DNA of 64,000 nt, from assembly GCF_016865235.1 (NCBI RefSeq), contig NZ_CP064030.1, positions 372,001-436,000 on the forward strand, in the 5' to 3' direction. The stretch is from Dyella caseinilytica. Its GTDB lineage: Bacteria; Pseudomonadota; Gammaproteobacteria; Xanthomonadales; Rhodanobacteraceae. Below, piece after piece: positions 43,577-51,248 of the stretch; within the stretch, counting starts at the first letter, position 1, and each line of letters starts with the position of its first letter. A program made the translations under genes and the position numbers. The notes beneath the pieces were generated by a model, which did no database searches, had not been told where the DNA came from, and saw nothing but the letters and a program-made list of their open reading frames with translations.

Positions 43577-45187
43577 TCAATGACGGAAGTGACGCATCCC
43601 GGTGAACACCATGGCCATATCGTGCTCATCGGCAGCCGCAATCACCTCGGCATCACGCATCGAGCCACCAGGCTGAATCACTGCACGAATACCCGCCGCC
43701 GCAGCTGCATCGATGCCATCGCGGAATGGGAAGAACGCATCGGATGCCATCACCGAACCACGCACTTCCAGCTTTTCATCCGCAGCCTTGATGCCTGCAA
43801 TGCGCGCGCTGTAGACGCGACTCATCTGGCCGGCGCCGATGCCAATGGTCTGGCGATCGCGGGCGTAGACGATGGCGTTGCTTTTGACGTACTTGGCGAC
43901 TTTCCAGGCGAAGATCAAATCGTTGATCTCTGCTTCGGTCGGTGCGCGGCGCGTAACGATCTTCAGATCCTGTGCGGTGACCATGCCGCGGTCGGCCGTC
44001 TGGATCAGCAGGCCTGAGCCCACGCGGCGACTGTCGTTGCCAGGATGCGCCTTGCCGAGTTCGCCATCGGCGGGCAACGGGATTTCCAGCACGCGCACAT
44101 TGGTCTTCTTGGCGAAAGCTTTCAGTGCATCATCGGCATAACCCGGAGCCAGTACCACTTCCACAAACTGGCGTTCGACGATGGCGCGTGCGGTCGCGCC
44201 GTCGACCTCGCGATTGAAGGCGATGATGCCGCCAAACGCGGAGGTGGGGTCGGTCTGGTAAGCAAGATCGTAAGCACGGCCGATGCCGTCCAGGCTTACC
44301 GCGACGCCGCACGGATTGGCATGCTTGACGATGACGCATGCCGGCTTGCTAAAGCTGCGCACGCATTCCCAGGCTGCATCGGAATCGGCGATGTTGTTGA
44401 ACGACAGTTCCTTGCCTTGCAGCTGACGGAACGTGGCGAGCGTGCCCGGTGCCGGATACAGGTCTCGATAGAACGCAGCCTGCTGATGCGGATTTTCGCC
44501 GTAGCGCAGATCCATCAGTTTCACGAAGCGGCTGTTCATCTGGCCGGGGAAGGCATCGTGGCCGGCGATGGTGTCCTGCGTGTCGTTGAGCTGCAGGCCC
44601 GAGAGGTAATCGCTGATCGCACCGTCGTAGTTCGACACGCGATTGAACGCGGCAACGGCAAGCTTGAAGCGCGTAGCGCGGCTGAGGCCACCGCTTTGTT
44701 CGATTTCGGCAAGCGCTTCGTCGTATTGATCGGGCGAGGTGAGTACGCCGACATCATTCCAGTTCTTCGCCGCGGAGCGCAGCATCGCCGGGCCGCCGAT
44801 GTCGATATTTTCGATGGCCTGTTCCAGCGTGCAGTCCGGCTTGGCGACGGTCGCTTCGAATGGATAGAGATTCAGCACCAGCAGATCGATCGGCGCGATG
44901 TCCAGCTCGGCCATCACCTTGTCGTCGGTGCCGCGACGGCCCAGCAGGCCGCCGTGGACCTTGGGATGCAGGGTTTTGACGCGGCCATCCATGATTTCCG
45001 GGAAACCCGTGACATCACTGACATCTTTGACCGCGATACCGGCCTCCCGCAGGGCCTTGGCACTGCCGCCGGTGGAAAGCAGCTCCACCTTCGCGGCCGC
45101 CAGCCGGCGTCCCAGTTCAATCAGCCCGGTTTTGTCCGAAACGCTGATCAGGGCGCGGCGGACAGGGGTGAGGACAGGTGCGGGCAT
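43577..45187 (-). CDS. purH: Bifunctional AICAR transformylase / IMP cyclohydrolase
   Basis: PurH carries out the last two steps of IMP synthesis. At 536 aa it has family length. The N-terminal MGS-like cyclohydrolase domain (about 1-150) has RRALISVSDKTGLIELGRRL, LLSTGGSAKALREAGI and RVKTLHPKVHGGLL. The transformylase domain has the catalytic Lys-His in CVIVKHANPCGVAV and ends RDAEVIAAADEHDMAMVFTG. It follows fis by 111 bp on the same strand, the standard Xanthomonadales order. Confidence 0.97.
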   Translation of the reverse strand: MPAPVLTPVRRALISVSDKTGLIELGRRLAAAKVELLSTGGSAKALREAGIAVKDVSDVTGFPEIMDGRVKTLHPKVHGGLLGRRGTDDKVMAELDIAPIDLLVLNLYPFEATVAKPDCTLEQAIENIDIGGPAMLRSAAKNWNDVGVLTSPDQYDEALAEIEQSGGLSRATRFKLAVAAFNRVSNYDGAISDYLSGLQLNDTQDTIAGHDAFPGQMNSRFVKLMDLRYGENPHQQAAFYRDLYPAPGTLATFRQLQGKELSFNNIADSDAAWECVRSFSKPACVIVKHANPCGVAVSLDGIGRAYDLAYQTDPTSAFGGIIAFNREVDGATARAIVERQFVEVVLAPGYADDALKAFAKKTNVRVLEIPLPADGELGKAHPGNDSRRVGSGLLIQTADRGMVTAQDLKIVTRRAPTEAEINDLIFAWKVAKYVKSNAIVYARDRQTIGIGAGQMSRVYSARIAGIKAADEKLEVRGSVMASDAFFPFRDGIDAAAAAGIRAVIQPGGSMRDAEVIAAADEHDMAMVFTGMRHFRH

Positions 45188-45298
45188 GGCGGCTTCCAGA
45201 GCTGTAAAGCCGCATATTATAACGCGCCCGGGCCTGCATGGCCGGGCGCGTCATGACGTGGTGTTTGGACGGCTAAATGAAGCGAAGTGCGTGGCGCT

Positions 45299-45586
45299 TC
45301 AGAGCAGGCCGTGAGCGGCGAGCTTCTTGCGCAAGGTGGCGCGATTGATGCCGAGCACCGCGGCAGCGCGGCTCTGGTTGCCGTCGTGGAATGCGAGTAC
45401 TTCGCGCAACAGCGGTCCTTCGACTTCGCGAATGACAAGCGCATGCAGACCTTCGTCGCATGACGTATCACCGATGTCCGCAAGGTAGCGGCGTACGGTG
45501 CGGCTGACGCATTCACTCAGTGCGCTCTGCGACGAGGTTTCGCGAACAGCCTCGTTGACAGGCAATCTGACGGCGTTCAAGGACAT
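45299..45586 (-). CDS. fis: DNA-binding nucleoid protein Fis
   Basis: 95 aa, family length 90-98. The C-terminal HTH NQSRAAAVLGINRATLRKKL is diagnostic, preceded by the dimerisation helices (LHALVIREVEGPLLREVLAF). Shine-Dalgarno GAGGGGAA. Fis bends DNA and regulates growth-phase genes. It lies between a DUF3426 protein gene and purH rather than after dusB, which is the usual context in this order. Confidence 0.95.
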   Translation of the reverse strand: MSLNAVRLPVNEAVRETSSQSALSECVSRTVRRYLADIGDTSCDEGLHALVIREVEGPLLREVLAFHDGNQSRAAAVLGINRATLRKKLAAHGLL

Positions 45587-45813
45587 TTCCCCTCACGTAC
45601 TCACGCAACGGCTGCATGGGCCGTCGCCATGTTTATGGCAGTTACCGCTTTCGCGGCGGATCGGCAGTCGCGCCATCTTTCTTTTGCGCGAGGGACCGAG
45701 TGTACTCGCGACGCGCGACAAAATTAAGAGCCTTCGGACAAGAAAAATCATAAGCCTATGCCGAACAGGCACTAAGCGAGTCTATCTACGATGAGTCCGT
45801 AGCTGGGCCGGCC

Positions 45814-46611
45814 TTATTCGAAACCAAGATCGAAGGCAACGGCCTGATGCCCCGGATCTTCCACTTCGAAGACAAGGGCTGAATTGGCACCGGGCGCAAG
45901 GCCGCGATGGAATGTGTCAGCGTCGTCCAGGTACTCGTCAGGATTCAAACGCCGCATGGCAATCACTTTGCCATTCCCATCGGACAGGCGGATGGTGACA
46001 ACCGGCCATGGCTGTGTGAAGGCAGCATCATTGCGCAAGGTGGCGCTGATCAGCAGGGCCCCGGGCACGGTTGGGTGCGTTTGCACATCACGTGCCAGCA
46101 AGCGCAGCTTTCCAACGTCGCGTACAGGTGGCAGTTGACATTGCAACATGGCGCAAGCCTCGCGTAATAGCGGCCCTGTGCTGGGATCGGAAATCAATGG
46201 CTCGCGTAATGCCCAGGCAAGCTGCGCAGCCAAGCCGAGCAGCAACAGCGAGCAAGCCAGCACCCATGGCCAACGCCGGGGCCTGTCGACGTCGCGATCA
46301 CGTGCGAAGCGTGGCGTGACGACGAGACTGGCGAATTCGTCCTCGATGGATCGCTGGGGCTCGTCTTGCGGGGTGGCTTGCGGCGCGTCTGGCTGTGGCC
46401 GGTAGACGACCGACTCAAGGCGCGGTGGTTCTACGCCCGGTTCGTGTGATGGCAGTTCGTTGAAGGGCTCAGGCGGCAGTTGCTCGGCCAGCGTACTGAT
46501 GCAGTCGAAGCCCGCGCCGCAGTGCCCGCACATGACAAAGCCGTGTGCCTGCGCAATGGTGCGCGCATCGACTGAAAAGACGGAGAGACATTCAGGGCAT
46601 TGCGTATACAT
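45814..46611 (-). CDS. Zinc-ribbon and DUF3426 membrane protein
   Basis: 265 aa. N-terminal zinc ribbon with two CxxC pairs (CPECLSVF at 4-11, CGHCGAGF about 28-35), a variable Pro-rich linker, and one transmembrane helix (WVLACSLLLLGLAAQLAWAL, about 114-133). The periplasmic DUF3426 domain has LRNDAAFTQPWPVVTIRLSD and DEYLDDADTFHRGLAPGANS. This MJ0042-type architecture is constant upstream of fis in Xanthomonadales. Function is unknown. Confidence 0.9.
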   Translation of the reverse strand: MYTQCPECLSVFSVDARTIAQAHGFVMCGHCGAGFDCISTLAEQLPPEPFNELPSHEPGVEPPRLESVVYRPQPDAPQATPQDEPQRSIEDEFASLVVTPRFARDRDVDRPRRWPWVLACSLLLLGLAAQLAWALREPLISDPSTGPLLREACAMLQCQLPPVRDVGKLRLLARDVQTHPTVPGALLISATLRNDAAFTQPWPVVTIRLSDGNGKVIAMRRLNPDEYLDDADTFHRGLAPGANSALVFEVEDPGHQAVAFDLGFE

Positions 46612-46667
46612 GTGGTGCGCTTGGGCAGCTCTTCAGCAAGCTTAGCAGGGCTGCAGCATTCGCCGGA

Positions 46668-47615
46668 TCACTTGCGGCGACAGCCACTGATACGTACCCA
46701 ATCTTCGCGCGTATCCACCCGCAATGCTTCGAACCATTCGCCATAACGCGCCACCAATTCATCCTGCTGGCCTTGCAGGATGCCGGAGATCGCAAACGGC
46801 GCACCGGGTTTTGTGGCGGATGCAAACGTGGGTGCAAGCTCGCCCAGCGGCCCTGCGAGGATGTTGGCGACGAAGACATCAGCGGGCGACGCGCATGGAT
46901 GCGCTAGTGCCGCGGGCGCAGGATGCGCAGGAGCGGCTTCAAGCATGAAATCCTCGGGCAGGAACAGCGCCAGTCGGTCGGCAACGTTGTTGCGCTCGGC
47001 ATTGTCTGCGGAAGCCGTAAGGGCTTGCGGATCGTTGTCTACGCCGATGGCCGAGGCGGCCCCCAGCTTGAGCGCAGCAATTGCCAGGATGCCAGAGCCG
47101 CAGCCATAGTCGACGACGCGCTTACCGGAAAGGTTCTGGCCGTCCAGCCATTCCAGGCATAGCGCGGTCGTGGGATGGGTGCCGCTGCCGAAGGCCAGGC
47201 CCGGATCAAGGCGCACCACGACGCTGTCATCATCGGGTGGCTCGATGTTCCACGGATAGATCCACAGCCTCTGCCCGAACGGCATCGGCTTGAATTGGTC
47301 CATCCATGCGCGTTCCCAGTCTTCGTCGGCGACGTCGCGGAAGTTGATCTGATCGGGCTCGAGCCAGGGCAGGAGTTCGCTCAAGGCCTCGGTCAGTCCG
47401 CGGCGATCGGTGTCAGCGTCAAACAGCGCGTTCAAGGTGATCGTTGGCCACAACGGCAGCTCGCCCACACCGGGTTCGAAGATGGCCTGCTCATCCGGCG
47501 TTTCCGCATCGGCATCCTGCAGCGTGATCGATAGTGCGCCCAGATCGTCCAGCGCTTCTTCCACACGAGGTTGCTGTTCGGCGCGTGCGATTAGGGAGAG
47601 TTCGAGCCAGGGCAT
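46668..47615 (-). CDS. prmA: Ribosomal protein L11 methyltransferase
   Basis: 315 aa. N-terminal L11-recognition domain, then the SAM-dependent Rossmann domain with the binding motif KRVVDYGCGSGILAIAALKL (about 176-195), the FGSGTHPTTALCLEWL segment typical of PrmA, and VFVANILAGPLGELAP carrying the N-x-L motif. A species-specific Ala/His/Pro-rich insertion (EAAPAHPAPAALAHPCASP) interrupts the domain. It trimethylates ribosomal protein L11. It lies 57 bp upstream of the DUF3426 gene. Confidence 0.95.
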   Translation of the reverse strand: MPWLELSLIARAEQQPRVEEALDDLGALSITLQDADAETPDEQAIFEPGVGELPLWPTITLNALFDADTDRRGLTEALSELLPWLEPDQINFRDVADEDWERAWMDQFKPMPFGQRLWIYPWNIEPPDDDSVVVRLDPGLAFGSGTHPTTALCLEWLDGQNLSGKRVVDYGCGSGILAIAALKLGAASAIGVDNDPQALTASADNAERNNVADRLALFLPEDFMLEAAPAHPAPAALAHPCASPADVFVANILAGPLGELAPTFASATKPGAPFAISGILQGQQDELVARYGEWFEALRVDTREDWVRISGCRRK

Positions 47616-47651
47616 CGGCGTTCCGGGAAGTAGCGTGATACGGCGATTTTC

Positions 47652-47684
47652 TCTCGCCTCTTGGGGAGAGGGTAGGGTGATGGG
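47652..47684. repeat. 'ctctcgcct...gggagaggg' palindromic repeat, short copy
   Basis: tctcgcctcttggggagagg followed by gtagggtgatggg resembles the repeat inserted in uvrD (11859-11981). It is intergenic between prmA and accC, directly next to a REP-like repeat. Confidence 0.5.
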
Positions 47685-47718
47685 TCAATCTTGCGATGAC
47701 GTTCACTCAATGCCACGC

Positions 47719-47788
47719 CGTCATTCCGGCGAAGGCCGGAATCCATGCTTCGCTTTGACGATGGATTCCGGCCTTCGCCGGAATGACG
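47719..47788. repeat. REP-like palindromic repeat, copy 3
   Basis: cgtcattccggcgaaggccg with its inverted copy ending at 47788, and an eight-base-loop spacing region as in copy 2. Located upstream of prmA and downstream of accC on the minus strand. Confidence 0.88.
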
Positions 47789-47833
47789 ATGAGGCCTTAT
47801 TTAGCATCGTGAAAGGTGCTGATGCTGATGATT

Positions 47834-49207
47834 CTAGTGCCCGCTATGCGGATGCTCTTTATGCTCCGCCATGCGCTTTTCCAGATAGTGGATGTTCTGT
47901 CCACCCTGCTGGAAACCCACATCCGACATGATGCGTTGCTGCAACGGGATATTGCACTTCACGCCTTCGATCACCGTTTCGGCCAGCGCCAGACGCATGC
48001 GTGCGATGGCTGTTTCGCGATCCGGACCGTGCACAATCAGCTTGCCGATCATCGAGTCATAGTTCGGCGGAATCTTGTAACCGTCGTACAGATGCGTATC
48101 CACGCGCACGCCAGGGCCGCCTGGTGCTTCGAAGCGCTTCACTGTGCCAGGTGAAGGCATGAAGGTATCGGGATCTTCAGCGTTGATGCGGCATTCGATC
48201 GCGTGGCCCTGGATCTTGATGTTTTCCTGCTTGATCGAGAGCTTTTCGCCAGCGGCGATGAGCAATTGCTCGCGCACCAGATCCACGCCGGTGATCAGTT
48301 CCGTCACCGGGTGTTCCACCTGGATGCGCGTGTTCATTTCGATGAAGTAGAACTGACCGTTCTCGAACAGGAACTCGAACGTGCCGGCGCCGCGATAACC
48401 GATACGCAGACAGGCATCCACGCACACCTTGCCGATCTGCGCGCGCAGTTCCGGGGTGATGCCGGGAGCGGGCGCTTCTTCCACCACTTTCTGATGGCGG
48501 CGCTGCATCGAGCAATCGCGTTCGCCCAGGTGAATGGCGTTGCCCTGGCCATCAGCCAGTACCTGGATTTCCACGTGGCGCGGATTCTCCAGAAACTTCT
48601 CCATGTACACCTGATCGTTGCCGAATGCCGCTTTGGCTTCCTGCTTGGTCATGGTGATGGCATTGCCCAGATGCGCTTCGGTGCGCACCACGCGCATGCC
48701 GCGGCCACCGCCGCCGCCAGAGGCTTTGATGATGACCGGATAGCCGATCTCGCGCGCAATGCGCATGTTTTCTTCGACGTTGTCGCCGAGTGGACCGCCC
48801 GAGCCAGGCACGCACGGCACACCTGCGGACTTCATCGCGCGAATCGCCTGGACCTTGTCGCCCATCATGCGAATCACATCGGCGGTCGGGCCGATGAAAA
48901 TGAAGCCCGATTGCTCCACCTGTTCGGCAAAATCCGCGCGTTCGGCAAGGAAGCCGTAACCCGGATGAATCGCATTGGCGTCGGTGATTTCGGCCGCCGC
49001 AATGATGCGCGGAATGTTGAGATAACTGTCGGTCGACGGCGCGGGACCGATGCAGATGGATTCATCTGCCAGTCCCACGTGCTTGAGATTGCGATCCGCG
49101 GTCGAATGCACAGCAACGGTTTTGATGCCGAGGCTGTTACATGCGCGCAGGATACGCAACGCGATTTCGCCGCGATTGGCGATAACGACCTTTTCGAGCT
49201 TCTGCAT
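47834..49207 (-). CDS. accC: Acetyl-CoA carboxylase, biotin carboxylase subunit
   Basis: 457 aa. ATP-grasp fold with the glycine-rich loop KASGGGGGRGMRVVRTEAHL, the carboxylase signature YMEKFLENPRHVEIQVLADG, the catalytic stretch FIEMNTRIQVEHPVTELITG and the C-terminal INAEDPDTFMPSPGTV. It carboxylates the biotin carried on AccB, the first step of fatty-acid synthesis. It starts 14 bases after the accB stop and so forms an accBC operon. The C-terminal tail (AEHKEHPHSGH) is His-rich. Confidence 0.97.
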   Translation of the reverse strand: MQKLEKVVIANRGEIALRILRACNSLGIKTVAVHSTADRNLKHVGLADESICIGPAPSTDSYLNIPRIIAAAEITDANAIHPGYGFLAERADFAEQVEQSGFIFIGPTADVIRMMGDKVQAIRAMKSAGVPCVPGSGGPLGDNVEENMRIAREIGYPVIIKASGGGGGRGMRVVRTEAHLGNAITMTKQEAKAAFGNDQVYMEKFLENPRHVEIQVLADGQGNAIHLGERDCSMQRRHQKVVEEAPAPGITPELRAQIGKVCVDACLRIGYRGAGTFEFLFENGQFYFIEMNTRIQVEHPVTELITGVDLVREQLLIAAGEKLSIKQENIKIQGHAIECRINAEDPDTFMPSPGTVKRFEAPGGPGVRVDTHLYDGYKIPPNYDSMIGKLIVHGPDRETAIARMRLALAETVIEGVKCNIPLQQRIMSDVGFQQGGQNIHYLEKRMAEHKEHPHSGH

Positions 49208-49221
49208 AGTCGTCAGGCCGT

Positions 49222-49677
49222 TCAGGCGATCACGAACATCGGTTGATCAAATTCCACCGGTTGACCGTTGTCGATCAGGATGGCCTGTACGGTGCCGCCT
49301 ACGTCGGCCTCGATTTGATTGAACATCTTCATCGCTTCGATGATGCCCAGCGTCTCGCCGGCCTTTACCTGCTGGCCGACCTTCACGAATGCCGGTGCGC
49401 CCGGGCTGGCCGAGGCATAGAAGGTGCCGACCATCGGCGCCTTGACCACGTGGCCGGCCGGCAGGCTGCTGACGGCTTCGGTGGGCGCTGCCACCGGAGC
49501 CGCCGCTGGTGCGGCGACGGGTGCCGGCACATGTACGGCGGCCGGCGCGGCGACCGTAACGGTCCCCTTGGGAACGCGCGACAGGCGGACGACTTCTTCG
49601 CCCTCCTTGATTTCCAGTTCGGCGAGGTTGGACTCCTCGAGCAGGTCGATCAGTTTTTTGATCTTGCGCAGATCCAT
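49222..49677 (-). CDS. accB: Acetyl-CoA carboxylase biotin carboxyl carrier protein
   Basis: 151 aa. N-terminal helix (MDLRKIKKLIDLLEESNLAE) and strand ELEIKEGEEVVRLSR, an Ala/Pro/Val-rich flexible linker (about 38-73), and the C-terminal biotinyl domain with the modification site IIEAMKMFNQIEAD and DNGQPVEFDQPMFVIA. Pairs with AccC encoded immediately downstream. Confidence 0.96.
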   Translation of the reverse strand: MDLRKIKKLIDLLEESNLAELEIKEGEEVVRLSRVPKGTVTVAAPAAVHVPAPVAAPAAAPVAAPTEAVSSLPAGHVVKAPMVGTFYASASPGAPAFVKVGQQVKAGETLGIIEAMKMFNQIEADVGGTVQAILIDNGQPVEFDQPMFVIA

Positions 49678-49748
49678 AAGTCTTGCCTTCTCAGGGTCTG
49701 AGGCCGCAGCTTGGCGACCGGAAAGTGAAAGAAAGGGGTATGGGCGAA

Positions 49749-50201
49749 CTAGCCGGCAGGCTTTGGTTCAAGTTTGGCCATCGCGGCGTCCAGCCCTAAG
49801 CGGTAGCTGTCGCTGCCGAAGCCGCAGATCACGCCCACCGCCAGATCGGACAGGTAGGAGTGCCGGCGGAAGGGCTCGCGGGCATGCACATTGCTCATGT
49901 GCGCTTCGATGAACGGAATGGCCACCGCAGCCAGCGCATCGCGCAGGGCGACGCTGGTATGCGTAAACGCGCCCGGGTTGATCAGAATGTAAGCGACCTG
50001 CTCATCACGGGCCTGGTGGATGCGCCCGATCAGCTCGTGCTCGGCATTGGACTGATACCAGGTCAGCTCGTGACCCGCAGCCTGCGCACGTTGCGCCAAC
50101 TGGTTGTTGATATCGGCCAGCGTTTCCCGGCCATAGATCTCCGGTTCGCGCACGCCAAGCAGGTTGAGATTGGGTCCATGCAGGACCAACAGCTTTGCCA
50201 T
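49749..50201 (-). CDS. aroQ: Type II 3-dehydroquinate dehydratase
   Basis: 150 aa from the ATG at 50201 (MAKLLVLHGPNLNLLGVREP). The frame is open further upstream but runs into the inverted-repeat element. Active-site segments: the Arg/Tyr loop GVREPEIYG, NPGAFTHTSVALRDAL and EAHMSNVHAREPFRRHSYLS with catalytic His. It dehydrates 3-dehydroquinate in the shikimate pathway. It lies 71 bp upstream of accB, the common aroQ-accBC arrangement. Its 5' region is formed by the 293-bp element only ten bases away. Confidence 0.96.
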   Translation of the reverse strand: MAKLLVLHGPNLNLLGVREPEIYGRETLADINNQLAQRAQAAGHELTWYQSNAEHELIGRIHQARDEQVAYILINPGAFTHTSVALRDALAAVAIPFIEAHMSNVHAREPFRRHSYLSDLAVGVICGFGSDSYRLGLDAAMAKLEPKPAG

Positions 50202-50210
50202 GATGGGCTC

Positions 50211-50503
50211 TAGGGGTGATCTGACCAATTCTGCGCAGGTGTCACCAGTTCTGTCCGTCCGCAGGCCACAGGACCATCGGCGAAGGCAGACTGGCCGTCT
50301 GTCGAGGCGATGGGCCGAAGGGATGCGGGCGGACAGAACTGGCCCCAACGTATTACTTTCAAATGATGGGGTGATGTCCAGAAGGCTCTCAGCCTGCGCC
50401 GCGCGGCTTGAACAGACGGCCGGTCTGCCCTGTGCCGCGCAACACATCCTGAGAGCCTTCTGGACATCATGCCACCTACGCAGAATTGGTCAGAGCACCC
50501 CTA
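50211..50503. mobile_element. 293-bp nested inverted-repeat element (MITE-like or structured repeat)
   Basis: Terminal inverted repeats of 31 bases (50211-50241 and 50473-50503) differ at two positions. Inside are two long hairpins. P2 has 19-base arms at 50245-50263 and 50324-50342 (one mismatch). P3 has perfect 20-base arms at 50373-50392 and 50449-50468. Each hairpin is capped by a cagac-N5-gtctg palindrome (50287-50301, 50413-50427). The whole would fold as a three-way junction. The ends begin TAgggg and finish ccccTA, which could be TA target duplications of an IS630-type MITE. There is no supported ORF. It occupies the 5' region of aroQ. The following 130 bases up to the tlpA-like stop show nothing recognisable. 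Confidence 0.7.
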
Positions 50504-50635
50504 CCCCCAGGCGCCTCGGAATGCGCGCAGTGTGCGCGTTGCCGTGGATGTTGTCCAGTTCGACGCAGTTCGGCGATGTTTGAAGGAGAAGCGCCGACTA
50601 AACCGTGCGTGGACGTATGTGGCCCGGAAACCGCA

Positions 50636-51181
50636 TCAGGGCGCGGCTGCCGCGGACAGCCACTTGTTCAGTTGTCCGGCGTCGAGAGGGCCGCGATGGA
50701 TAACCAGCACTTGCCCATGTTCGTCCAGCAATACGCTGAAGGGCAGAACCTCGTCCAGGTCGCCGAAGCGCAGCGAGGTGCTGGGTGAGCTTAATTCCCC
50801 CAGCAGGATCGGGTAATCGACGGGGTGGGCTGCCAGAAACGCCTGTGTCCGGGATGGATCATCCATGGCAATACCCAGCACGATGGCACCCTGATCGGCG
50901 AACTTCCGTTGTGCATCGTTCAAAGCCGGCATTTCTTTCAGACAGGGCACACACCAGCTTGCCCAGAAATTGATCAGCACCCGCTTGCCGTGAAATTTGG
51001 AAAGCCGATGTTCCTTCCCTTGCAGATCAAGAAGGGCAAGGTCCGGACGAAGATCGCCGACGTTCACGACATGTACGCCATCAGGCGCCCGCACTTGCTG
51101 GCTTCGATGCTGCAGCCAGCCGCCCGCCACCGCTGCAAGCACCGCCAAACCCAGGATGAAAAGATTGCCGCGACTCAGCAT
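50636..51181 (-). CDS. TlpA-family thiol:disulfide reductase
   Basis: 181 aa. N-terminal membrane anchor (LFILGLAVLAAVAGGWL), then a periplasmic thioredoxin fold with the active site LINFWASWCVPCLKEMPAL (CVPC) and the cis-Pro region VLPFSVLLDEHGQV. It would reduce disulfides in the periplasm, for example in cytochrome c maturation. It lies 67 bp after dsbD on the same strand, which suggests electrons come from DsbD. Confidence 0.9.
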   Translation of the reverse strand: MLSRGNLFILGLAVLAAVAGGWLQHRSQQVRAPDGVHVVNVGDLRPDLALLDLQGKEHRLSKFHGKRVLINFWASWCVPCLKEMPALNDAQRKFADQGAIVLGIAMDDPSRTQAFLAAHPVDYPILLGELSSPSTSLRFGDLDEVLPFSVLLDEHGQVLVIHRGPLDAGQLNKWLSAAAAP

Positions 51182-51198
51182 GTTGTTGCGCGCACCGC

Positions 51199-51229
51199 TC
51201 TCTCCCCTGCGAGCAGGGTGAGGGGAGGA
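51199..51229. repeat. 'ctctcccctgc...gggtgagggg' palindromic repeat
   Basis: ctctctcccctgcgagcagg followed by gtgaggggagg forms a hairpin between dsbD and the tlpA-like gene. It shares vocabulary with the repeats at 11859 and 47652. Confidence 0.5.
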
Positions 51230-51248
51230 TAGGGCTGCGCCAGAAAGA

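Noticed and set aside
44045..45256. 403-codon frame antisense to purH
   Set aside because: purH is certain on the minus strand, and no motif is seen in the antisense reading.
50283..50346. Possible integron attC site in the large palindromic element
   Set aside because: No RYYYAAC/GTTRRRY core sites at the expected places and no integrase. The paired arms are much longer than in attC.
50249..50447. Upstream extension of aroQ through the inverted-repeat element
   Set aside because: The added 82 residues have no AroQ similarity and are read from the repeat. The ATG at 50201 begins exactly at the conserved AroQ N-terminus.
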